Below, piece after piece: positions 34,276-42,208 of a stretch of DNA of 64,000 nt; position 1 is the stretch's first letter; each line of letters begins with the position of its first letter. Source of the stretch: a bacterium (lineage in GTDB: Bacteria > Auribacterota > UBA6266). The notes beneath the pieces were generated by a model. That model worked only from the letters and a program-made list of their open reading frames with translations. It was not told the origin of the DNA and searched no databases. A program made the position numbers and the translations under genes. The DNA lies in assembly GCA_023228325.1 (NCBI GenBank), contig JALOBK010000001.1, forward strand, positions 558,001-622,000, read 5' to 3'.

Positions 34276-35283
34276 ATGTCTAGTTACAAAGACCTGGGAC
34301 TTGTCAACACGCGCGACATCTTTAAAAAGGCCGTAAAAGGCGGATATGCGATACCTGCCTATAATTTTAACAATATGGAGCAGCTTCAGGCAATAGTCAC
34401 TGCCTGCCTTGAAACCCAGTCGCCGGTTATACTGCAGGTATCAAGCGGGGCCAGGAAATACGCCGATCAGACCCTTTTAAGGTATATGGCGCAGGGCGCG
34501 GTAGAAATGATGAAGGAAATGGCAAAAGAAAAAAACCTCAAAGAAATTCCGATTGCGCTTCACCTTGACCACGGCGATACCTTTGAGCTCTGTAAATCAT
34601 GTATCGAAACCGGGTTCTCGTCCGTGATGATAGACGGTTCTCATCATACCTACGAAGAAAACGTGGCTCTTACAAAGAAAGTAGTTGATTTTGCCCACAA
34701 ATACGACGTTACGGTCGAAGGGGAGCTTGGTATGCTCGCCGGGATAGAAGATGATGTTAAAGCGGAAAAATCCACATATACAAAACCGGAAGAAGTAATA
34801 GATTTCGTATCAAGGACAGGGGTTGATTCACTTGCCATCTCAATAGGGACATCACACGGCGCCAATAAATTCAAACCTGAACAATGCGTAAGAAATAAAG
34901 ACGGAATACTGCTTCCCCCCGAGCTGAGATTTGACATCCTTGAAGAAATAGAGAAGAAACTTCCCGGATTTCCCATCGTCCTCCACGGCTCTTCTTCAGT
35001 TCCCATCGAAGCCGTTAAAATGATAAATGAGAACGGCGGCAAACTCAAAGACACAATAGGTATTCCTGAAGAACAGTTAAGAAAAGCGGCGAAATCCGCC
35101 GTATGCAAAATCAATATCGATTCCGACGGAAGGCTGTGGATGACAGGAACCGTAAGAAAGGTTTTTGCCGAAAAACCCGCAGAATTCGACCCCAGAAAAT
35201 ACCTTGGTCCCGCAAGAGATTCCCTTATCAAAATGTACAAACACAAAAACGAACATGTCCTGGGTTCAGCGGGAAAAGCGTAA
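34276..35283 (+). CDS. fba: Class II fructose-bisphosphate aldolase
   Basis: A 335-aa zinc-dependent aldolase that splits fructose-1,6-bisphosphate. Visible marks: AIPAYNFNNMEQLQAIV at the N-terminus, the zinc and catalytic motif IALHLDHGDTFELCKSCIET, SVMIDGSHHTYEEN, VEGELGMLAG, ISIGTSHGANKF and PIVLHGSSS. The His-Asp-His cluster is complete. AAAGGAG precedes the ATG. With the PPi-dependent phosphofructokinase elsewhere in this window it would form part of a reversible glycolysis. Confidence 0.93.
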   Translation: MSSYKDLGLVNTRDIFKKAVKGGYAIPAYNFNNMEQLQAIVTACLETQSPVILQVSSGARKYADQTLLRYMAQGAVEMMKEMAKEKNLKEIPIALHLDHGDTFELCKSCIETGFSSVMIDGSHHTYEENVALTKKVVDFAHKYDVTVEGELGMLAGIEDDVKAEKSTYTKPEEVIDFVSRTGVDSLAISIGTSHGANKFKPEQCVRNKDGILLPPELRFDILEEIEKKLPGFPIVLHGSSSVPIEAVKMINENGGKLKDTIGIPEEQLRKAAKSAVCKINIDSDGRLWMTGTVRKVFAEKPAEFDPRKYLGPARDSLIKMYKHKNEHVLGSAGKA

Positions 35284-35299
35284 CTAACATTAAACTAAA

Positions 35300-35334
35300 A
35301 CCCCGCTAGAGAAAAACAACTTCTCTAACGGGGT
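35300..35334 (-). terminator. Terminator between convergent aldolase and RRM genes
   Basis: ACCCCG-C-TAGAGAA and TTCTCTA-A-CGGGGT form a long stem with one mismatch. The minus-strand side is followed by TTTTAG, so it serves the RRM gene; it may also end the aldolase transcript. Confidence 0.8.
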
Positions 35335-35357
35335 AAATAATGCTATTGAAAAAGAAA

Positions 35358-35699
35358 TTAGAAACGGCGATTGCCGCCCCTATCCCCTCTGCCATGTCTC
35401 GGTTTCCCGCTTCCGTGCCTGCTGCTATCCCTGCCGCCGGCGCCGCGCGGCCTGTCAGGACGAGGACGGGCTTCATTAACATTAAGCGCTCTTCCCTTTA
35501 AGTCTTTGCCGTTTAACCCGTCAATCGCCGCCTGCGCTTCACTTTGCGAACCCATTTCTACAAACCCGAATCCTTTTGATCTTCCACTATATTTATCATT
35601 TATTATAGTGGCTGAATCAACCTGCCCAAACGGTTCAAAAGCAGAACGCAAGTCTTCTTCAGTTGCCTCATACGACAAATTCCCTACGTAAATCTTCAT
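35358..35699 (-). CDS. RNA-binding protein with RRM domain
   Basis: A 113-aa protein with one RRM (about 1-80) carrying RNP2 (KIYVGNLSYEAT) and RNP1 (KGFGFVEM), followed by a Gly/Arg-rich tail (RPRGAGGRDSSRHGSGKPRH) rich in basic residues. This organisation is known from bacterial (cyanobacterial Rbp-type) RNA-binding proteins, some cold-induced. GGGAGAAGAG precedes the ATG. Monocistronic with its own promoter. Confidence 0.93.
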   Translation of the reverse strand: MKIYVGNLSYEATEEDLRSAFEPFGQVDSATIINDKYSGRSKGFGFVEMGSQSEAQAAIDGLNGKDLKGRALNVNEARPRPDRPRGAGGRDSSRHGSGKPRHGRGDRGGNRRF

Positions 35700-35781
35700 T
35701 CTCTTCTCCCTGTTAAACTACTGTTCACCTTCAAGAAATGGATCCAACCATTAATTTGAGAGGCAATCCTTTCTGTCCGGC

Positions 35782-35810
35782 AGTTTATCTGCTTATCAAT
35801 TTATTGTCAA
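35782..35810 (-). promoter_or_regulatory. Promoter of the RRM gene
   Basis: On the minus strand TTGACA (35805-35810), a 17-nt spacer and TAAACT (35782-35787). The 5' leader would be about 75 nt long. Confidence 0.65.
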
Positions 35811-35839
35811 CAAATACTATTAACTTATATTATCACAGC

Positions 35840-36154
35840 CTACTTTAAAAACCTGATTGCCAGGGGATATCTGTAACTTTCGCCTTTGGACGCTGTAACC
35901 GCCGCGGATATGACAAATATGAGGTTGATAATAGCTATGGCAAATAAAAGAAAGAATCCGACAACGGCAAAAATGAGGAAAAACGAAACAATTGCGTATA
36001 TTGTCATCGAAATCTGGAAATTAAGCGCTTCTTTTCCCTGCTCGCTGACAAAGGGCATTTCATCTTTTTTAATAAGCCATATGACAAGTGGGCCTATTAT
36101 ATTGCCGAACGGTATACCTATATAACAGCTCAAGGCGCTTAAATGGCAGAACAT
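35840..36154 (-). CDS. DUF4870 small membrane protein
   Basis: A 104-aa membrane protein of the DUF4870 family: FCHLSALSCYIGIPFGNIIG, PLVIWLIKKDEMPFVSEQGK, EALNFQISMTIYAIVSFF and a final helix. It follows bioY by about 22 nt. ATG 36152-36154 is the only standard start but lacks a Shine-Dalgarno. A perfect AAGGAG sits 7 nt before an in-frame ATC (36185-36187), which would add 11 residues (IAEQKETNNWA) that fit the usual family N-terminus. So the real start may be that ATC. Confidence 0.82.
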   Translation of the reverse strand: MFCHLSALSCYIGIPFGNIIGPLVIWLIKKDEMPFVSEQGKEALNFQISMTIYAIVSFFLIFAVVGFFLLFAIAIINLIFVISAAVTASKGESYRYPLAIRFLK

Positions 36155-36208
36155 CGCCCAATTATTGGTTTCTTTCTGTTCGGCGATCTTAAAGCTCCTT
36201 ATTTTATG

Positions 36209-36763
36209 TCAATCCTTTTTAAACACCAATGACACAATACCTGCCGCCGCAATTGATTTAAGAAAATCCCCCGCCGCGAACGGCAAAAAACCAAGCGAAA
36301 AAGCTTTTAGAAGGCCTATGTTCATATAAAAAGACAGGTAAAGGCTTCCTAAAACAAGAATGACAATGGAACAGAGAAAAAACACGCCGCAGAAGCTGAT
36401 AAAAGTTTTCGGCATTTTACTAATCAGCGTCGCGCAAAAAACAGGAATAATTAACCATGAAAGGAGATATCCCCCAGTAGGTCCGAAAATGCCTCCCGGA
36501 ACGGCAAAAATCGGCATGCCGGCAACACCCATGCCTACGAACAGCGCCTGCGAGATAAATCCGAATTTTCTCCCGAGCAAAGCGCCTGAAAGAAGGACAA
36601 AGAAAGTCTGCAAAGTAACAGGAACGGGCGAAAAAGGCAGGGGCACCTTCACAAAGGAACCCAGCGCGGTAAGAAAAGCGAATAAAACCGCGCCGCTTAT
36701 CATTACCAATCTGGTATCCGCCAGCAAACCATATACGTTATTTTTCGCCTGCAGATGGTCCAC
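36209..36763 (-). CDS. bioY: BioY-family biotin transporter
   Basis: A 184-aa BioY substrate-binding membrane protein (S-component of ECF transport). It has six hydrophobic segments and typical sequence PLPFSPVPVTLQTFFVLLSG, ALLGRKFGFISQALFVG and FGPTGGYLLSWLIIP. The start is GTG (36761-36763) with GGGAGGA 9 nt upstream. No ECF energising subunits are in this window. A good promoter lies at 36791-36819. Confidence 0.93.
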   Translation of the reverse strand: MDHLQAKNNVYGLLADTRLVMISGAVLFAFLTALGSFVKVPLPFSPVPVTLQTFFVLLSGALLGRKFGFISQALFVGMGVAGMPIFAVPGGIFGPTGGYLLSWLIIPVFCATLISKMPKTFISFCGVFFLCSIVILVLGSLYLSFYMNIGLLKAFSLGFLPFAAGDFLKSIAAAGIVSLVFKKD

Positions 36764-36790
36764 TAAATTGATTCCTCCCGTCTTTCAGGA

Positions 36791-36819
36791 ATGATAATTT
36801 ATAATATGTTTATTGTCAA
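36791..36819 (-). promoter_or_regulatory. bioY promoter
   Basis: On the minus strand TTGACA (36814-36819), a 17-nt spacer and TATCAT (36791-36796). No clear BirA-type operator is seen around it. Confidence 0.75.
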
Positions 36820-36854
36820 CGAAATTATAACCCGGGGTAGACATTTCATATCGT

Positions 36855-38714
36855 TCAATTGTCTTTTTCCCTGAGGAAAAATGTTTTTTTCGCCCACAGG
36901 GAAGAAAAGCTTTTCCAATCCTCGGTTGTGGAAGCCCAGTTAGACATTACCGCAACTCCCTTTATTTTTGATATATCGGTGTCCTGATTATGAATTGCCG
37001 TATCGATGCCGACCAGAGCATTACCCATATTTTCAACAGCGGCATTGTGCTCATCCGTTGAATCTTTTACTGTTGACACGCCTATGAATACCGGACACCG
37101 GCTTATATTACTCACCGCTGAAATCTGCTCTTCGATCCAGGCTATATATATATCGGTATTTTCAAAATAGGCGTTATAACACGGCAAGACGGCAAAATCA
37201 GAAAGCGCGCTGACTTCTTTGTAATATTCCGAATCCCATACATCGATATCTCCTTCGCTGCCCAGTTCCATTGTTACAACTCCTGTTTTTTTATCCGGAA
37301 GTTTTTCTCTTATTTCCTTTATAAGAGAAACAAAATTTTCGTTTCCGTTCGGAACGGGAAACAAATTCAGCAGAACACCGTCAAACGCATACTCGGAACA
37401 CAAAGACTTTGCGGTATTTACAATATTACTAAAATCCGACTCTTCGGAAATGTCTGTATTGGGTTCCTCATTAAACTCAGTTCTGGCTTCGACCCACGCA
37501 AAAAATTCAAATTCCCCGCTTACTTTCTTCATCTCGCCTATGAATGAACCGACATACGTCAATTTCTCGGGCGACCACAGCCAGTCAACATCCCTTCTTA
37601 CTTTAACGAAAATATTTTTAACGCCCAGTTTCTTAAAAATCCCGCCGAGTCTCTCGATATCCCCGATATCCCGGCTCTGGTCAACCCATGAAAGGTCCAC
37701 CCAGACAGCATTATCGTTAAAGGTGTACGCCTTCAGTTTTCCCGATTTTGCTTCTTCGGCTATTTTCTCCTCATATGTCAGGAATTCATAATTATCGACT
37801 TCCGATTTGTTGATATCTATAACCCCATACTGAATCTGAAGCCGGATTTTATCTTTGCTCTGCGATAATATCTTTCCAACCATAGTGGTGCTGTTCTTGA
37901 ATGTAACCTTTACATCATCGCTCTTGAATTTATCCCTCAACACATTTAATTCTTTTTCATAGAACTCTTTTTTTCTTAAGACTTTCCTGAGTTCCCTTTC
38001 CATTGTTTCTTTTGCGACTTTGACTTCCTCAATCTGGCTCTCGATGACATTCTTGGAATCCTCAGCCAGTTCCCTGTCCTCAATGGATTTTTCCATTTTG
38101 CCGATTTTGTCCGTAAACTCTTTTATTTTTGATTCAAGATTGTTTTTTTCCGATAAAGATTTATTGAATTTATTTTCTATCATGGTTTTTTCGGTTTTAA
38201 GCGTTACATAAGCCTCTTCCGCCTGGCGCCTCAGCAAATCCATCCTGCCGCCCCGCCATAAGGCAAAAGCCAGCGCTATTCCCACAATAACCAAAGATAT
38301 AATTACTATAGGCATTCTGTGCTTTCTGACCATCGCGTATCTTACAAGAGCCGCCGCGTCAGGTTGTGCTATATCTGTAAACGCGATATGAAGCACATAC
38401 TCGTTCGGGACCGAAAACTTTTCCTGCTTTGAGGCGACTATCTTACCTTCAACGCGTATCGGGGTTTTCCGGTAAATCAAGTCCAGGTGAAGAAGGATTT
38501 TACAATTAGTTTTCTCAAAGAGGTTAACGGTTTCTTTATCCAGGTTCCTTACGACAAGACACATGCCTCCTTTGCTTATATCCATGGTGAAACCCTGTCT
38601 TATATCCGTCAGCGGTTCACCGGAAGCAGCGTCCGTAAACTGGAACTCGACCGGAAGCACGGTGTCAATCCTTATATAACGTCTTCTGCCGAGGTAAGAT
38701 TGCGCGCTTGTCAT
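36855..38714 (-). CDS. PilZ-TM-coiled-coil-barrel chimeric protein
   Basis: A 619-aa protein with a striking domain order. Residues about 8-130 form a PilZ domain with c-di-GMP-binding features (RRRYIRIDTVLPVEF and DISKGGMCLVV). Residues about 133-152 are a membrane helix (MPIVIISLVIVGIALAFALW). Residues about 155-262 form a long charged coiled coil. About 265-310 is a small beta domain (VTFKNSTTMVGKILSQSKDK). About 320-619 looks like a TIM barrel of GH18/GH-like type (NAVWVDLSWVDQSRDIGDIE, FDGVLLNLFPVPNG, DFAVLPCYNAYF). It overlaps the GH9 gene stop (ATGA). It suggests c-di-GMP control of an envelope-bound glycan function. Confidence 0.8.
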   Translation of the reverse strand: MTSAQSYLGRRRYIRIDTVLPVEFQFTDAASGEPLTDIRQGFTMDISKGGMCLVVRNLDKETVNLFEKTNCKILLHLDLIYRKTPIRVEGKIVASKQEKFSVPNEYVLHIAFTDIAQPDAAALVRYAMVRKHRMPIVIISLVIVGIALAFALWRGGRMDLLRRQAEEAYVTLKTEKTMIENKFNKSLSEKNNLESKIKEFTDKIGKMEKSIEDRELAEDSKNVIESQIEEVKVAKETMERELRKVLRKKEFYEKELNVLRDKFKSDDVKVTFKNSTTMVGKILSQSKDKIRLQIQYGVIDINKSEVDNYEFLTYEEKIAEEAKSGKLKAYTFNDNAVWVDLSWVDQSRDIGDIERLGGIFKKLGVKNIFVKVRRDVDWLWSPEKLTYVGSFIGEMKKVSGEFEFFAWVEARTEFNEEPNTDISEESDFSNIVNTAKSLCSEYAFDGVLLNLFPVPNGNENFVSLIKEIREKLPDKKTGVVTMELGSEGDIDVWDSEYYKEVSALSDFAVLPCYNAYFENTDIYIAWIEEQISAVSNISRCPVFIGVSTVKDSTDEHNAAVENMGNALVGIDTAIHNQDTDISKIKGVAVMSNWASTTEDWKSFSSLWAKKTFFLREKDN

Positions 38715-41539
38715 TTTTCTCCTTTGCTGTCGATTAACGGTATCCTGAGCTGTTCGCCATATGTATTAACATCATCCATATCCTGGAGCCTTAAAAGCAG
38801 GGGCTTCCTGCCCGAAGGCTTTATTTTATAATTTAATATTTCCTCCGAACCCGCCCTGATGTTAAGCGTGTTGTTCTTTTCTCCCTCGAGCACCGCTCCT
38901 TCCACAAAAAGATTTGCCCTGACTTCCTGGTCCAAAACCCCTTTATTGCGGACTCTGGCAACAGCTTCGGTTTCTTTGCCTTCGATAATTTCCGCGGGCA
39001 GTTCAAGTTCAATTTCGATAAACCTGGATATATCAATAGCCAGATGCTCTCTGTCGCCTGAAATAAGATCTATTTCCTTTTCAAAGTTTTTCCCTTCGGC
39101 ATATACTTTGAAAATATATTTTTTCTGAGGCTGCAAAATCACCGGACCAAACACGCCGCTCTCATCGGTTTTTAATTCCGTAATTTTTTTCCTGTCGCAA
39201 TAAACCTGTATTACGGCTTCCTTTACCGGTTTTTTGTTGTTCGATATCACACCGCTTATCTCAGCATCCAGTTCCAGAACAGGCATAAGGGCAAGGCAAT
39301 AAGAATTGTGAGGAAGCCAGTACTCCCCGCTTGAAGCCGCTTCTCCCCACCACTCAGGCTGTTTACCTGTTGCATCCATAATACCGTTAGGTATTCCCCC
39401 GGTAATAGGGCCCTTGCCTTTAAACGCGCTCATTACAACAGGCTGTTTCCCTCCGACACCGGAAATCTGGCAGATTCCCAGAGGGTTTTGCCCGAAGACC
39501 CACTGAAACTGGTCATCCGCAAAGACCTCAAACCTTACATCATTCGAATACTGCCCCCACTTCATGGCAATCAAACCGTATCCGAAATGGTCGCAATTAA
39601 GGCCGTGCGTCTGCGCAGCGGCTCTCCTCGCCGAATCGATATCCCCCGCAAAATAATAAACGTGCCATTTCCCGTCCGATTCCTTTTCAATTCCCATTGC
39701 CATCTGCCCGTAAGGGGTTTTTGCGGCCATCGGCAGCAGATAATTTTCCGTAAACACTTTTGCGGCATAATAAACATCCCACCAAAGCGGATCTCCTATA
39801 TCAAGATACTTGCATAGTTCAATAAGGGCCATATAAATTCCAAGATTATAATTGACCATTTTATATTGGAAATGGAAATCTTTTGTCCTCCTGTCAAAAT
39901 AGAAGTCGCCGCAGATATTATCCTCCACTTCCGCATAATTATTGAACTGCAGCTTCAACATTTTTTTCGCGGTATCTTTGATTTTTGCGACATATTTTTC
40001 ATCGTCAAAATACCCATACATTTCAAGCGAGGCATAAATATAGCAACCCATATCAAACGAGGTCGCAAAACTTTTTTTATTCAGGTATTCCCAGTTCCTG
40101 GCCGCGGTGGCAACAGCTTCATCGGCGAGGCCCTTATCATGTTTTTCCAGCGCCCGGGCGGCATTCAGCAGCGCAATAATATTAAACGCAGTCGCGGCAT
40201 TGCTCTTGTCATTGTTGCGGTAACGGGGATATTTATCCTTCGACAGGTCGACCAGCGGAAGGATTTTGGAACAGTAATCGTCCCAGCTCATATTATGGGA
40301 CACTCCGCTCCACGGGACACTGCCGTCTTCACCCGTGATATCAATACAAAATCTTGTGCCATATTTCAAAGCCCCGATGGAATCGGGGAAATCGCCTTTT
40401 TCTATTTTGCTTTCCTGAACAGGGCTGTACAACGAATAATTCGCCATCCCGTAAACAAGATGAGGATGGGACCACATCCTCTTTCCGATATCATCAAGCG
40501 TGTCATGGTATCCGCCCTGGACAGGATCCTGAAAATGGCATTTCTCGCCGCATCTCAGATGTTTGAGGAAATTCCACTGCGTCCACCCGATATTCTTCGC
40601 GAACACGTTTTTGCCTATCTCAAAGGGATATGAATCGACTTTCACAATTTCTCTGCCGTGCCTGAAAACGGCGCTTACGGTATAAATGCCCTCTTTCGCA
40701 AGGCTTGATATATCCCCTTTATAATAAATTCCTTCCCAATCATCAAAATCCTGTTTATAGATATTTTTTGTCAATTCAATTTTGCCTGTCTCCCTGCTGA
40801 TTACGCTGATTCTTATTTTTCTGGGAAAACTTCCGGATTCAATATTTCCTGTTATCCTCATAATGACAGACTTTTTATCTTCAGGATGAAACCCTATCTG
40901 GCTTAACTGCAGTTCGGGAGTAAAAAGCTTCTGGCTGTAATAAAGGTCATCTATTTCGATATAACCTTTATCCCCGTGACCCGTACTCACGGCTAATCCG
41001 AGCCTGACCTTGCCTTCCAGTGTCTTATTGCCGCCGCCCCATCCGTAATGAAGAGAATCATATTCAACCCTTTTTTGAGTCCATTTATCCGGAGAAACAT
41101 CGTTTAAAGGAACTTTTGTAAGGAATGTAGTGTCATCTTCGTCAACAAGCTTGAACTCAAGGACGTTTCCGCCGGAGGCTCCTCTCATATAAAAAGTGAA
41201 AATCCCCCCCTTTTGAGGGATTATTTCAAGGGGAAGATATATTTCGCACCATGCGGGAGGATTATTCAAATCGTACTGGATTTTTATGGCATTGCCCGTT
41301 CTGCCTTTAACCGAATCGACGCTGAAACTGACGCCTTCTTTGCATCCTTTTTTAATTGTTTGCGGCCCGTCATCAAAATCCTGGGCAAGAATATCCTTTT
41401 TTTCTTCGGATTTTTTTTCGCGGGCAGGGTATGGCTCTCTTCTTTCTCTTTTGGAAGCGCCTACCCTTCTTAGCGAGGAAACCGCACAAGTATCAATACA
41501 TAAAAAAAGAACAAGGAAAACAACCATAATCCTTTTCAT
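38711..41539 (-). CDS. Exported glycoside hydrolase family 9 protein with multiple modules
   Basis: A 942-aa exported enzyme-like protein. ATG 41537-41539, with GGGAGG upstream, gives the signal peptide IMVVFLVLFLCIDTCAVS. Modules: residues about 48-205 CBM11/CIA30-like (ILAQDFDDG to GYIEIDDLYY); about 210-310 an Ig-like domain of GH9 type; about 315-760 the GH9 (alpha/alpha)6 barrel (FQDPVQGGYHDTLDDIGKR at the DAGD position, two Asp retained; FADDQFQWVFGQNPLG; candidate acid Glu in SSGEYWLPHNS); about 765-942 carboxypeptidase-regulatory and Ig-like modules. GH9 enzymes cleave beta-1,4-glucans. Substrate is unproven. Coupled to the PilZ chimera gene. Confidence 0.85.
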   Translation of the reverse strand: MKRIMVVFLVLFLCIDTCAVSSLRRVGASKRERREPYPAREKKSEEKKDILAQDFDDGPQTIKKGCKEGVSFSVDSVKGRTGNAIKIQYDLNNPPAWCEIYLPLEIIPQKGGIFTFYMRGASGGNVLEFKLVDEDDTTFLTKVPLNDVSPDKWTQKRVEYDSLHYGWGGGNKTLEGKVRLGLAVSTGHGDKGYIEIDDLYYSQKLFTPELQLSQIGFHPEDKKSVIMRITGNIESGSFPRKIRISVISRETGKIELTKNIYKQDFDDWEGIYYKGDISSLAKEGIYTVSAVFRHGREIVKVDSYPFEIGKNVFAKNIGWTQWNFLKHLRCGEKCHFQDPVQGGYHDTLDDIGKRMWSHPHLVYGMANYSLYSPVQESKIEKGDFPDSIGALKYGTRFCIDITGEDGSVPWSGVSHNMSWDDYCSKILPLVDLSKDKYPRYRNNDKSNAATAFNIIALLNAARALEKHDKGLADEAVATAARNWEYLNKKSFATSFDMGCYIYASLEMYGYFDDEKYVAKIKDTAKKMLKLQFNNYAEVEDNICGDFYFDRRTKDFHFQYKMVNYNLGIYMALIELCKYLDIGDPLWWDVYYAAKVFTENYLLPMAAKTPYGQMAMGIEKESDGKWHVYYFAGDIDSARRAAAQTHGLNCDHFGYGLIAMKWGQYSNDVRFEVFADDQFQWVFGQNPLGICQISGVGGKQPVVMSAFKGKGPITGGIPNGIMDATGKQPEWWGEAASSGEYWLPHNSYCLALMPVLELDAEISGVISNNKKPVKEAVIQVYCDRKKITELKTDESGVFGPVILQPQKKYIFKVYAEGKNFEKEIDLISGDREHLAIDISRFIEIELELPAEIIEGKETEAVARVRNKGVLDQEVRANLFVEGAVLEGEKNNTLNIRAGSEEILNYKIKPSGRKPLLLRLQDMDDVNTYGEQLRIPLIDSKGEK

Positions 41540-41658
41540 TCTCAAACCTCCCGTGAAATCCACAAGGTGTTTCCCTGTTCCCCCGTTAAAACAGATGTAA
41601 TTAGAAAAATACCATTCACATCGGGTTACGTCAATAGAGATTTACACATTTTGCGATA

Positions 41659-42207
41659 TCATTTACCAAAGTTTACTTTCCCACCTTTCACAAAAAGCCC
41701 GCTCAGGAGCGAACATCCTTTTGAATCCACGTATATTTCCGCATCCAGGTTTTTCCTCTCACGGGATTTCTCCAGTTCTCTGCCTTCGCCTTCGGGAACA
41801 AAATAACTTTCTATGCCGTATTTTACACTCAAGCTGCCGCTGTGCCCGAAAACATCGGAAACAACCGCGCCTTTTAAAAACACTTCCTCATGAGAAATTT
41901 CAGGCCTGCTTACCGATGCCCTGTCATACTCCCACATGTCCCCCTTCTTTTTCAGGACGATAAAAATACTCTTTAAATTATGCGTTTCAAATTTTTTCAA
42001 GCCGACATCTTCGGGTTTTATGCTCGAGAAAGGATACCGCAATATAACATAATCTCCCCTGAAAAGGCTGCGCGGGTCTACAGGCTCAACCCTGACTTTT
42101 ATCGGGGTGCCGTGCTTTTTTATGGAGAGCTTGTTAAAAGCCATTGTATAAACCGAACCGCACTGGAAAATTATAACTATAACTGTAATAATCCATATCT
42201 TTTTCAT
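41659..42207 (-). CDS. GDYXXLXY-domain exported protein
   Basis: A 182-aa protein. ATG 42205-42207, one base after the stop of the DUF2157 gene, follows GGGAGG, giving an N-terminal signal/anchor (IWIITVIVIIFQCGSVYTMA). The hallmark motif FRGDYVILRYPFSS is at about residue 50, and RVEPVDPRSLFRGD fits the family. GDYXXLXY proteins are consistently encoded next to DUF2157/DUF4401 membrane proteins, as here. Function is unknown. Confidence 0.88.
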   Translation of the reverse strand: MKKIWIITVIVIIFQCGSVYTMAFNKLSIKKHGTPIKVRVEPVDPRSLFRGDYVILRYPFSSIKPEDVGLKKFETHNLKSIFIVLKKKGDMWEYDRASVSRPEISHEEVFLKGAVVSDVFGHSGSLSVKYGIESYFVPEGEGRELEKSRERKNLDAEIYVDSKGCSLLSGLFVKGGKVNFGK

Positions 42208-42208
42208 T

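Noticed and set aside
34650..35246. 198-codon minus-strand open frame
   Set aside because: Complementary to the aldolase gene; Ser-rich shadow translation.
36791..36819. BirA operator at the bioY promoter
   Set aside because: The TTGACA and AT-rich spacer recall TTGTAAAC-type sites, but there are no matching inverted GTTTAC halves.
39866..40633. 255-codon plus-strand open frame
   Set aside because: It is fully antisense to the GH9 gene, with no ribosome site and composition unlike a protein (rich in Phe, Ile, Arg, His in runs typical of shadow frames).
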